Assembly: GCA_016717725.1 (NCBI GenBank)
Contig: JADKFA010000042.1
Span: forward strand, 1 to 7,892
Source: Bacteroidota bacterium
Lineage (GTDB): Bacteria > Bacteroidota > Bacteroidia > AKYH767-A > OLB10
Length of the DNA: 7,892 nucleotides
Reading direction: 5' to 3'
This document shows, in pieces, positions 1 through 6,561 of this stretch; the stretch's first letter is position 1, and every line of letters starts with the position of its first letter. The notes below the pieces were generated by a model. It saw only the letters and a program-made list of their open reading frames with translations. It was not told where the DNA came from and did no database searches. Both the position numbers and the translations under genes were made by a program.

Positions 1-1325
1 CGCGATCACATAGCCGCTTTCAAAACCGGCGGTGGATGTCCAGTCATTTTCAGTAATTGCGTTTCCATCCGACCTAGATAAGATCCTTACGGTAGAATTA
101 TCTTGTTGTGCTGAAAGTACACGGTATGGATAATGATTGTCTGCACTTACTCTGTAGAATTGCGCAGTAGGTTGATTGCCGTATGTACTCCAATGCGCAC
201 CACCGTTGAAGGAAACCTGAGCGCCTCCATCATCACCTATGATCATGCGATTTACATCTTCGGGATCGATCCAGAGATCATGATGATCACTGTGCGGCGT
301 TGCAATTGAACGGAATGTTTTTCCGGCATCGGTACTCTTAAAAATTCCACATTGAGAATGTAAACGACATCCTGATTTTTGGGATCCATGCACTTTCGAA
401 TAATACCAGGCTCTTTGACGAATTTCGTTGTTGCTTTTTGCAAGGTCCATGTTTCACCTCCGTTTTTCACTTATGTACAAACCTCCTTGTTCATTTTCTA
501 CGATCGCATAAACACGATCTGGATGGATGGGCCTGCAACACCAATGATACCGGTTACTCCCTTATTTGGAAATCCTTTTTCTCGTTGAGCTTGAACCAGG
601 TTTCTCCACCATCAGTACTTTTCCAAGAAAGAACCCTTACCTCCACTCTCTCCAGGCTGTAGAGGTGTTCGTATCACGGTCCATGCACTTGCGTAAAGTG
701 TTTGTGGATTTCCGGGCTCCAGATGAGATCAACGGCGCCACTTTGTTCATCACTGAATAAAACTTTCTTCCAGTTCTTCCTCCATCAATGGTTTTGTATA
801 CACCTCTTTCTGTATTCAGACCAAACAAATGTCCGATCACAGCTACCCATACAGTATTCGGATCTTTGGGATGAATTACTATTCGTGAAATGTGGCGACT
901 ATCTTTTAGTCCAACGAATTTCCAGGTTCTTCCTGCATCTTCTGTTGTCATTCCATTTCCTTCGCTTACATTCCTCTTAAGGTGTTTTCGCCTTCACCGA
1001 CATAAAGGATGGTAGGATCGCTGGGAGCAACGGCCACACAACCAATAGAACCGCCGAAATACTTATCTGAAATATTTCTCCAATTGCTGCCTCCATCAAT
1101 TGTTTTCCAAACACCACCACCTGTGCTTCCCATGTAGAAAAGATTTTTTTGTTTGAGGTCTCCGACAACTGCACCACATCTTCCACCACGAAACGGCCCT
1201 ATGTGACGGTATTTAGTGTTCTTTAATAAAATACTGTCTGCATTGACTTTTACTTCTTTGGTCTTTTGAGCCTGCAAACAAAATGCAAGAAACAAGAAGA
1301 ATAGCGTGGATTTAGCGACTTTCAT
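1..1325 (-). pseudogene. Secreted Vps10/BNR-repeat beta-propeller protein, N-terminal part, frameshifted, runs off left edge
   Basis: Start is the ATG at 1325-1323. The first 20 residues form a clear signal peptide: Lys near the N-terminus, a hydrophobic run, then LQA before Gln, so the product is exported. Repeated Asp-box/BNR motifs follow, such as STGGGVWKTIDGGSNW (near residues 67-82), GVYKTIDGGRT, and further downstream GDDGGAQVSFNGG. These are typical of the Bacteroidota sortilin/Vps10-like 'glycosyl hydrolase' family, usually around 1000 residues; only about 440 residues are in the window. Catalytic activity is not shown; many members are uncharacterised propellers. The frame is lost near 966, 790, 700, 640-560, 460 and 340-300, but family-like sequence resumes each time, and 240-1 is open without a stop to the edge. 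I therefore suspect sequencing indels in one real gene rather than a decayed one. It is divergent from the nitroreductase. Confidence 0.8.
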
Positions 1326-1531
1326 AACTGGATTTAATTTCTAAGACTAATGAAATAAATCGATGGGTTGAACGAAACTATAGAGTTTATTTTTTTGCAT
1401 TTACACGAGTAAAGTTCGCTTAATACCGTAATTTGGGTGATGGATCCCTCCGATGAAAAACTCATTCACTGATCTTCATCATTACAACATTCAATAGAAT
1501 AAAGAACTTTGTATATCAACAATTAGTCACT

Positions 1532-2141
1532 ATGAACGAAGTACTCAATGCCATTTACAAAAGAAGAGCTGTAAGACAATATACAGCTGAAAGGTGAAAG
1601 AAACAGAACTGGAAGCAATACTGGATGCAGGAAGAATGGCGCCTTCTGCCATGAACAAGCAAGGATGGATGTTTCATGTTGTGAACGATCCCGAATTGAT
1701 CGCTGTTCTATCTGCCTCCATTTTGCATGACGGAAAATTTGCCATGCTGAAGGAGGGGAAATGAAAGAAGCCATAGACTCATTGCTTCATCCTAAAGGAT
1801 TCAGTTTAAAGGACGCCATGAATTTTTTCAGAGGTCAGGATCCTATCTTTCACGGAGCTCCACTTGTCATCTTTCTTTCCTGTTCGAAAAACAATACCTG
1901 GTCGGCATTAGATCTTGGTATGTGCGCGCAGAATATGATGCTCGCTGCTTATTCGATCGGCTTAGCTTCCTGTCCTATCGGATTAGCTACTTTCATTGAA
2001 AAAACATCTCATTACGAAAAACTTCAAGTAAAAAAAGATCATGAAGTCCACTTGGCTATTATTTTCGGACACGCTGCGGAAGAGCCTTTATTGCATGAGC
2101 GTAGAAAAGACAATGTTGTTTTATTAAATAATCTCGCTTAG
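1532..2141 (+). CDS. Nitroreductase family protein (FMN-dependent), two apparent frameshifts
   Basis: Conceptual translation begins at the ATG at 1532 (MNEVLNAIYKRRAVRQY). It matches the FMN-binding N-terminus of the nitroreductase family: the RRAVRQY segment, then APSAMNKQGW, and in the C-terminal half the NADH oxidase-like segments ALDLGMCAQNMMLAAYSIGL and PIGLATF. The expected enzyme is a homodimeric FMN oxidoreductase using NAD(P)H; the substrate cannot be told. Two single-base losses break the frame: near 1592 (GAAAGGTGAAAG, where one extra A restores the Lys-Val-Lys reading) and near 1755-1761 in the run GGAGGGGAAATG. Restoring both gives about 203 residues, a normal family length. The intact C-terminal piece is 1761-2141. 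No Shine-Dalgarno precedes the ATG, as is usual in Bacteroidota. It is convergent with the SRPBCC gene. Confidence 0.85.
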
Positions 2142-2255
2142 ATGCTGCTTGCCTGATGAAGCATGCTTAGGTATTAAGTCAATATGTTGTTTTTACTAAT
2201 AAATTCTCAGTATAATGGATGACACAATCCGGTTTAATAACATTGATTAGATCCT

Positions 2256-2738
2256 TCACGTTCCTTGATTGAATAATTCTTCCAGCTTTTTGAATCTATA
2301 GTCAAAGATCTCTTTCACCTTATGTTGTATGAACAATCTATTGGCCATTCTCCCAATGAATCCAAGAGGAGCTTGTAATGAACAATATCCGTCATTTCAA
2401 TACCACCAGGCACTTCCTTTAAAAGTGTTTATGATGCCATAGCTTATAAGGACCAAATCTTGTTCATCTACTAAGTACTTTTTGTGTTGCACATGCGTGA
2501 TCTCGGTTGCCCAGTACATTTTAAATCCAAGTAAAGGCGTAACGGTATACTCGATCAACTGACCCGGATACATCTCCTTCAGGTCGTTTTTATCAGAAAG
2601 GATGTTGAAATGCATATAGGAGGGGGGGGTGATCTTGCCAGGTTCATGGGTGAACTCATGAATTCCCATACTGTATTCATATCACTTTTCAATAGCTGGG
2701 TCGTTCTTAATGTATGTAACATTTATTTTGTTTAACAT
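2256..2738 (-). pseudogene. SRPBCC (START/Bet v1-like) family protein, several frameshifts
   Basis: Read leftward from the ATG at 2738, the fragments assemble into one protein of about 160 residues: MLNKINV at the start, then MNTVWEFMSSP, ITPPSYMHFNIL, MYPGQLIEYTVTPLLGFKM, TEITHV, VDEQ, GPYKLWHHKH, GGIEMTDIVHYKL, and IFDYRFKKLEELF near the end. This order matches the small Bacteroidota SRPBCC proteins, which form a hydrophobic-ligand-binding helix-grip fold. The ligand is unknown, and similar genes are often called cell division inhibitor or cyclase/dehydrase without proof. The frame changes at about 2690, 2640 (C-run), 2450, 2415 and 2350. The longest uninterrupted piece is 2397-2669. The conserved residues survive around each break, favouring sequencing error. 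The gene is divergent from folE. Confidence 0.7.
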
Positions 2739-2767
2739 TTTATATACAAAGTTAGACAAAAAAGATG

Positions 2768-2775
2768 TATATTTG
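2768..2775 (+). promoter_or_regulatory. Candidate -7 box (TATATTTG) upstream of folE
   Basis: TATATTTG matches the Bacteroidota -7 consensus TAnnTTTG and lies 66 bp before the folE ATG in the divergent intergenic region. No convincing -33 TTTG/TTG element lies 19-21 bp upstream, so the call rests on one box in AT-rich DNA. Confidence 0.25.
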
Positions 2776-2841
2776 TTTAATTATTTGATTAAATAGTTAA
2801 ACATTACTAAATACGTTATTAACCTACTTATAACCCGAATT

Positions 2842-3558
2842 ATGAAACAAAATGAAATTAACCTCAAGTCACTGATCAACGGGACAAAAATATCATGAAG
2901 CGCTTTAAGCGTTGATGAAATAGGTGACGAGCATGTAAGCACAGGAATTGAAACGCCTTTGCGAAAGGGATGCATTTGAACTAGCAATGAACAAAGATCG
3001 CAGGGATCGAATACCACTTTAAAGAGATCATGGAGTTTGGGTTTAGATCTTGAAGATGATAGTTTAAAAGGAACACCGAAACGTGTTGCGAAGATGTATG
3101 TGGAAGAAATCTTCAGTGGTTTGTCGCCATTAAATAAACCCAAAGTTGCCTTATTTGAGAACAAGTATCAACACAATCAGATGCTAGTTGAGAAGGAAAT
3201 TACTTTTTACAGTAACTGTGAACATCACTTTGTGCCGATGTTCGGAAAGGCGCATGTAGCTTACATTTCTTCCGGAAAAGTGATCGGGCTCTCAAAACTG
3301 AACAGGATCGTGAATTACTTTGCTAAACGTCCACAAGTTCAAGAGCGATTGACGATACAAATTGCGAAAGAACTACAGAATATTCTCGGCACAGAAGATG
3401 TGGCTGTTCTCATTGACGCGAAACATCTTTGCGTTTCATCCCGTGGAATAAAAGACAATAGTTCTGCAACAGTCACTTCCTTTTACGGTGGCAAATTTGA
3501 AGAAAGCAAGGCCAAGGAAGAATTTTTAAAATACATTAGCCTTCCAACAAATCACTAA
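2842..3558 (+). CDS. folE: GTP cyclohydrolase I (FolE), N-terminal third frameshifted
   Basis: FolE converts GTP to 7,8-dihydroneopterin triphosphate, the first step of tetrahydrofolate and pterin synthesis, as a cytosolic homodecamer with zinc. The intact frame from about 3037 covers the catalytic domain: GTPKRVAKMYVEEIF, then NCEHHFVPMFGKAHVAYI with zinc ligand Cys (3217-3219) and the two His (3223-3228), SKLNRIVNYFAKRPQVQERL, and CVSSRGIKD with the second zinc Cys (3430-3432), then TSFYGGKF. The TTG at 3037 is not a true start. Upstream, MKQNEINLKSLINGTK at 2842, ALSVDEIGDEHVSTGIETPL, a FEL segment and IEYHFKEIME appear in order but in changing frames, with apparent indels near 2890, 2968, 2990 and 3037. 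Restored length is about 237 residues, as in other Bacteroidota FolE. The stop overlaps the next gene by one base. Confidence 0.92.
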
Positions 3559-3969
3559 TGATCAATCCAATTGATAAAGATAAAGTCGCGGAATTTCCAG
3601 GATTGCTTCCCTACCCTCATAATATTGGCAGCATTGTTGTTAAGCCGGAAGATGTAGGGAAGATAAAATCAAGGGCTTTATCGTCGATGTACGAGCAAAC
3701 CAATACGCAACTTATGCAAATTCAAAAACAAGTGGAAGTGCTGGCTTTACAAGCGAACGAAATAAGAAAGCGTGTTGAGATCAGTGAAAAAAGTATCAGG
3801 CAGAAACTTCCTTTGAACCTTTTGTTGGACAAACCTATCATCTGTACAAAAGAGAAAAATATTACCTGATGATGATAGGTCCGGATGAATGGGGCTATTC
3901 GAAAAAGAAACACTTGAATTCCAAGGTAGCGTTAAACTATTAAGCGATCATACCTGGCAGATCGTTTAG
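3558..3969 (+). CDS. DUF2452 family protein, C-terminus frameshifted
   Basis: The ATG at 3558 shares its A with the folE stop (TAATG), implying translational coupling. The N-terminal part, MINPIDKDKVAEFPGLLPYP followed by NIGSIVVKPEDVGKIKSRAL and SMYEQTNTQL, is characteristic of DUF2452, a small Bacteroidota-rich family of unknown function. A heptad-like stretch (roughly residues 45-80, MYEQTNTQLMQIQKQVEVLA and onwards) could form a coiled coil or long helix. The annotated frame stops at 3869. In a second frame the family's C-terminus continues as GQTYHLYKRE, then IGPDEWGY, and in a third frame VKLLSDHTWQIV to the TAG at 3967-3969. There are therefore two apparent indels, near 3815 and 3910-3920. 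Restored length is about 137 residues. No function should be assigned beyond the family name. Confidence 0.75.
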
Positions 3970-4072
3970 TCCATCTACAAACCCAAATGTCCAACCAACA
4001 CGAGCGCACTAGTTTCAAAATCATTTACTAAGGTTTGTGCAATTAACAATTTCCGTAGACCCGATTTTTCTA

Positions 4073-4080
4073 TATATTTG
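4073..4080 (+). promoter_or_regulatory. Candidate -7 box (TATATTTG)
   Basis: A perfect TAnnTTTG match lies 72 bp before the putative GTG start of the DUF1826-like gene, in an otherwise gene-free gap (3970-4151). No good -33 box is visible at the expected spacing, so support is modest. Confidence 0.3.
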
Positions 4081-4151
4081 TTTTTAGAGAAAAAGCTTTA
4101 CGTTACAAGTTTATCTCTTATCACTCTTACCAATAAATTAAATTCCTCGCT

Positions 4152-4824
4152 GTGAATCCTATCAAAAATGTGATGAATTTTCAGGAGCTTGTTACAACAC
4201 CGTTTGAGGGGAAAAAAATGCCATTTGCTGGTCTCGTCAATTAAAAGGAAATTTCTCTGAGATCGTGGATAAATTACATCGAATGAAAAATATTGTAGTG
4301 CTTACCGAAGAGATCTTTCCGAACTTCAATTGGTGAAGAAGGACAAATGGCACGCGAACTCATTTTGAATGACATGAAACTATTGAAGGAGCATGGAGCA
4401 TCCCCCTACCCTTAATTTGATCACGTATTATGAGAGAGACAATGCTTATCCGTTTTCCCGACCGATGTTTATTCCTTTCATGTAGATCGTTCTCCCATAC
4501 CGACCGATACTTTTTATGTACGTACTATGGAGAGTCGAGTGAAATACTACCCAATTCAGAAGCCGAACAAAAAATACTTAAAGCCGGAAATACGAGAAGA
4601 ACTCAAAAAACTTCATAGAGCCCAAAGAAGAAGAATTCGAATCCTTTTAAGTTCACATTTTTGACCTGCATTATCAAACGAAAACAAGATCTACTCCAAT
4701 CAAATTAAGCCAGGGTCATCTATGTCGTTTAGCCGTTGATCATCCCGGTAGTCCGGTGCTACCCTGCGTTCATCGTGCCCCCAAGGAAAAAGAGGGGGAG
4801 AAAAGGTTGTTGATGATCTGTTGA
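4152..4824 (+). pseudogene. DUF1826-like uncharacterised protein, about eight frameshifts
   Basis: Joining frames gives one protein of about 224 residues. In order: NPIKNVMNFQELVTTPFEG, NAICWSRQLKGNFSEIVDKL, GQMARELILNDMKLLKEHGA, LNLITYYERDNAYPF, FPTDVYSFHVDRSPIPTD, FLCTYYGESSEILPNSEAEQ, IREELKKLH, DLHYQTKTRSTPI, LAVDHPGSPVLPCVHRAPKE, RLLMIC, stop at 4822-4824. The FHVD, LCTYxGxxxExLPN and HRAP blocks recall DUF1826 proteins; I could not run a profile search. An HxD (4479-4487) and a distal His followed 11 residues later by Arg (His at 4771-4773) are spaced like a 2-oxoglutarate/Fe(II) oxygenase core, an inference only. The start is uncertain: GTG 4152 or ATG 4173. Breaks occur at many homopolymers, so no long intact frame exists. 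Confidence 0.55.
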
Positions 4825-4875
4825 GAGCTTTAAATTTTTGTTTATGTAATGGATCCTAAGAGATTTTCGCCTTGC

Positions 4876-4926
4876 AATGAGCTCTCCTTTCCAGCTTTGA
4901 TAATACAATGTCCAATGCTATTCATT
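4876..4926. repeat. Direct repeat R1, copy 1
   Basis: Positions 4876-4921 are identical over 46 bases to 6220-6265, and 51 bases match with one mismatch to 4926/6270. A weaker match extends about 25 bases upstream (GATCC, AGAGATT). Unlike copy 2 it lacks the second arm of the terminal hairpin and the T-run; it joins directly to R2 through TATTCATTC. Confidence 0.9.
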
Positions 4927-4958
4927 CTGTGGATTCCACCGACATTTTTTCGAACTTG
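4921..4958 (-). repeat. Repeat R2, copy A
   Basis: Plus-strand core GTGGA-TCCACCGACATTTTTTCGAAC is shared with copies at about 6361 and 7834. On the minus strand it reads NKFEKMSVESTE followed by a TGA stop at 4924-4922. The differences from copy C fall mostly in third codon positions, which hints at a coding origin. Confidence 0.7.
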
Positions 4959-5059
4959 TTTATGAAAGGTTTAGAAATTTTGAGTGCTTTAAGGCTCCAT
5001 ATTAGCGATTGTACAAAACCATAATATGAGATGTTTTCTCATGTATAGTATTTATGCAT
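4922..5059 (-). pseudogene. Possible minus-strand small-gene remnant ending in FEKMSVESTE
   Basis: Between the stop at 4922-4924 and an in-frame TGA at 5041-5039 there are 38 open codons ending ISKPFINKFEKMSVESTE. Upstream of that TGA the same frame continues back to an ATG at 5059 (MHKYYT). The C-terminal ten residues recur in R2 copies B and C. I do not recognise the protein. It could be a decayed small membrane or basic protein, the end of a mobile-element ORF, or chance coding in a non-coding repeat. Confidence 0.3.
5034..5047. repeat. Shared upstream block of Fic units, copy 1 (TTTTCTCATGTATA)
   Basis: Identical 14-mer to 6464-6477. Both copies lie between R2 and the Fic start, and are followed about 20-30 bp later by a second related string (AACTTG-TCA-GT-TAAATT). 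This supports common ancestry of the two 5' flanks. Confidence 0.55.
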
Positions 5060-5093
5060 GATAAACTTGTCACGTGTAAATTTTAGGAAAAAA

Positions 5094-5211
5094 TGAACAT
5101 GATATAGCTATATGTCCATTTTTTGTAAAATATTGGACATATGGCTTGTTTTTGTCCATATTTGGACATATATTTGCTATATGTTCATTTTTAATCAAAT
5201 AATGGACATAT
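5094..5211. promoter_or_regulatory. Operator array: six TGTCCA/TGGACA half-sites upstream of Fic1
   Basis: Half-sites are TGAACAT (5094-5100), ATGTCCA (5112-5118), TGGACAT (5134-5140), TGTCCA (5153-5158), TGGACA (5163-5168), ATGTTCA (5181-5187) and a further TGGACAT (5203-5209); the first is the most divergent. Two long inverted pairs, 5112-5140 and 5181-5209, have the same 29-bp span and sit in direct repeats beginning GCTATATG at 5107 and 5176, a 69-bp period. The compact palindrome 5153-5168 lies between the promoter boxes. The geometry suggests a dimeric repressor binding cooperatively. The regulator is unknown; the winged-helix tail of Fic1 is one candidate. Confidence 0.7.
5146..5176 (+). 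promoter_or_regulatory. Bacteroidota-type promoter of Fic1 (TTG-N20-TATATTTG)
   Basis: TTG at 5146-5148 and TATATTTG at 5169-5176 match the -33 and -7 boxes with 20-bp spacing. Transcription would begin about 35 bp before the ATG at 5219. The central operator palindrome lies inside the spacer and a second operator pair begins at the -7 box, so a bound repressor would occlude RNA polymerase. Confidence 0.5.
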
Positions 5212-5218
5212 TAAAATA

Positions 5219-6131
5219 ATGAAAAAATTCGATAGAAATATACCCTATAATGATTTGCCAGACTTACCGCCATCTGACATCATATTTGATAAAGATATAT
5301 TGTTACAAAAGAAGTATTACGCTATCGTGAAGCATTATGGAAGGTTATAATACAATAAAAACAAAAAGCAAACTCGAGCAAACAACCATCATCAAAGTAT
5401 TTCAGCAAATTAAAAATACACGCCAGGGAATTCGACCCCCTCAATCGCAGGTTGTTATTAAGAGAGGGCAAAGTGAATTTAAGCCAGGTGAGATCATTTA
5501 TACACCTCCTCGTGGAACAGTAATATTAGAGAAAAAAATTAAGAATTTGATTGAGTTTTTAAATGATCACAAAAAATATCCTGTTGATCCTCTATTGAAG
5601 ATGGTCATTGCACATTACCAATTTGAAGCTATTCACCCCTTTACTGATGGTAACGGAAGAACTGGGAGAATATTGAATTTGTTATACCTGGTTCAGCAGG
5701 AATTGTTATCCCATCCGGTTTTGTTTTTAAGTAAGTATATTTTAAATCATAAGGATGATTACTATGCTAATTTAGCTGGTGTGACGACTAGAAATGCATG
5801 GAAGCCTTGGATTAATTATATGCTAACTGCAGTTGAAATAACGGCAAAGGAAACAAATCAAACAATTGATGAGATATTGAATCAAATGAATGCAACGCAT
5901 TTGCATGCAAAAAAGAAACTGAAGTGGTATAGTCTTGAATTGAATCAGCTTTTATTTTCGCAACCCTATATTAAGCCTAAAAAAATTGGTGAGTTGCTAG
6001 AAGTTAGAAGTAGAACTACACTTACAAAATACATGCATGAATTAACTGATATTGGAATTGTGTCACCACATCAAGAAGGGAAAGAAGTTTTCTATATCAA
6101 CAATGATTTAATTCGAATCTTGAAGTCGTAA
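5219..6131 (+). CDS. Fic family protein (AMPylase) with winged-helix tail, internally deleted and frameshifted (Fic1)
   Basis: Fic enzymes transfer AMP (sometimes other groups) to Ser/Thr/Tyr hydroxyls of target proteins. The intact frame 5337-6131 (264 residues) has the flap GEIIYTPP (51-58), catalytic loop HPFTDGNGRTGR (100-111, His at 5634-5636) and a winged-helix region at about 205-262 (LFSQPYIKPKKIGELLEVRS). The native start is probably ATG 5219: MKKFDRNIPYNDLPDLPPSD aligns with the Fic2 N-terminus. After LLQK (near 5310) the sequence jumps to EVLRYREALW (5311-5340, another frame), then one missing G near 5343 leads into GYNTIK. Compared with Fic2 about 65 residues are absent, including the inhibitory (S/T)xxxE(G/N) helix. 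If translated from 5337 the product would be an uninhibited Fic core; it may equally be a dead copy. Confidence 0.85.
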
Positions 6132-6157
6132 AATTTGGTAAGGAAGTTCTAAGAAAA

Positions 6158-6189
6158 TCGCAAATCCGCAATAAGTTGCGAATTTGCGA
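6158..6189. repeat. Imperfect 13-bp-stem hairpin after Fic1
   Basis: TCGCAAAT (6158-6165) pairs with ATTTGCGA (6182-6189), and inside it CGCAA pairs with TTGCG around a TAAG loop, with one C/A mismatch between the two helices. It begins 27 bp after the Fic1 stop and has no T-run, so it may be an mRNA-stabilising 3' structure or a protein-binding palindrome rather than a terminator. Confidence 0.6.
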
Positions 6190-6219
6190 TCAGTGATCCG
6201 GAGAGATTATTGCTTTGGA

Positions 6220-6270
6220 AATGAGCTCTCCTTTCCAGCTTTGATAATACAATGTCCAATGCTATGCATT
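6220..6270. repeat. Direct repeat R1, copy 2
   Basis: Identical over 46 bases (6220-6265) to 4876-4921. This copy runs into an intact hairpin and T-run, so it looks like the complete form of the element. Confidence 0.9.
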
Positions 6271-6281
6271 GGTTTTTTTTT
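6256..6281 (+). terminator. Rho-independent terminator of Fic1
   Basis: Stem CCAATGC (6256-6262) and GCATTGG (6266-6272) around loop TAT, followed directly by nine T (6273-6281). It lies 125 bp after the Fic1 stop on the coding strand. Confidence 0.75.
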
Positions 6282-6320
6282 AGGCCATCACTTATGAAAG
6301 CAAGCTTTCAACGTTCAGTC

Positions 6321-6355
6321 ATAAAATAAAAAAAGCCAGCCCTAAGGGGCTGGCC
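6321..6355 (-). terminator. Leftward rho-independent terminator
   Basis: GCCAGCCC (6335-6342) pairs with GGGCTGGC (6347-6354) around TAAG. The T-run lies on the minus strand (plus-strand A-rich 6321-6334), so it would stop leftward transcription coming through R2 copy B. Plus-strand termination is unlikely because no T-run follows. Confidence 0.7.
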
Positions 6356-6358
6356 TTG

Positions 6359-6393
6359 TATTCATTCGTGGAGTCTACACATTTTCGAACTCT
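6359..6393 (-). repeat. Repeat R2, copy B
   Basis: GTGGAGTCTACACATTTTCGAAC resembles copies A and C, with a shorter T/A run (four instead of six). It shares TATTCATTC and then GTGGA with copy A. On the minus strand, if two A are restored, it reads EFEKMCVDSTNE and leads straight into the leftward terminator. Confidence 0.65.
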
Positions 6394-6463
6394 TTTCTTG
6401 AAGATTTTAATAATCATTGTGTTAAAGCAATATTTAAGCATATAGTATTTTCTTTAAGGCGTA

Positions 6464-6477
6464 TTTTCTCATGTATA
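6464..6477. repeat. Shared upstream block of Fic units, copy 2 (TTTTCTCATGTATA)
   Basis: Identical 14-mer to 5034-5047; followed by AACTTGGTCAGGTATAAATT, related to a string near 5065-5083. It lies about 90 bp before the Fic2 start. Confidence 0.55.
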
Positions 6478-6497
6478 AAAAAACTACATTGAGAAAC

Positions 6498-6529
6498 TTG
6501 GTCAGGTATAAATTATTTAATTATCTTTA
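6498..6529 (+). promoter_or_regulatory. Candidate promoter of Fic2 (TTG-N21-TATCTTTA)
   Basis: TTG at 6498-6500 and TATCTTTA at 6522-6529 (one mismatch to TAnnTTTG) are separated by 21 bp, within the Bacteroidota range, and lie 32 bp before the ATG. No TGTCCA operator sites are present here, unlike Fic1. Confidence 0.4.
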
Positions 6530-6561
6530 CATGATAAGAGCATCAGGTAAAAACGCTTAAC

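Larger units (their letters stand above)
4825..5218. other. Long intergenic region upstream of Fic1: repeats, minus-strand remnant and operator array
   Basis: No complete plus-strand gene is visible. From left to right it contains repeat R1 copy 1, repeat R2 copy A, a possible minus-strand coding remnant, a block related to the region upstream of Fic2 (TTTTCTCATGTATA at 5034-5047 and AACTTG-TCA-GT-TAAATT at about 5065-5083), and the operator/promoter cluster of Fic1. Base composition changes here from the mixed composition of the left genes to AT-rich sequence. Confidence 0.6.
6132..6561. other. Intergenic region between Fic1 and Fic2: hairpins, R1/R2 repeats, terminators, promoter
   Basis: No protein gene is supported. 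It holds, in order, a long imperfect hairpin (6158-6189), R1 copy 2 ending in a plus-strand terminator (6256-6281), a small palindrome TGAAAGC-AA-GCTTTCA (6295-6310), a leftward terminator hairpin (6321-6355), R2 copy B, a block shared with the region upstream of Fic1, and a candidate promoter for Fic2. Confidence 0.6.

Noticed and set aside
2141..2170. Convergent terminator between the nitroreductase and SRPBCC genes
   Set aside because: Only a 5-bp stem (TGCTT/AAGCA) with an 8-base loop and no T-run follows, too weak to support.
2781..3164. 127-codon minus-strand open frame opposite folE
   Set aside because: It lies antisense to the clear FolE coding sequence, has no family resemblance, and is a shadow frame.
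4922..5059. TGA recoding (selenocysteine or alternative code) in the minus-strand remnant
   Set aside because: TGA acts as a normal stop for the DUF1826-like gene in this window, no SECIS-like element is evident, and decay or sequence error explains the in-frame TGA more simply.
5094..5211. CRISPR-like repeat array
   Set aside because: The repeats are short inverted half-sites with irregular spacing and AT-rich spacers, overlapping a promoter; they fit operators better.
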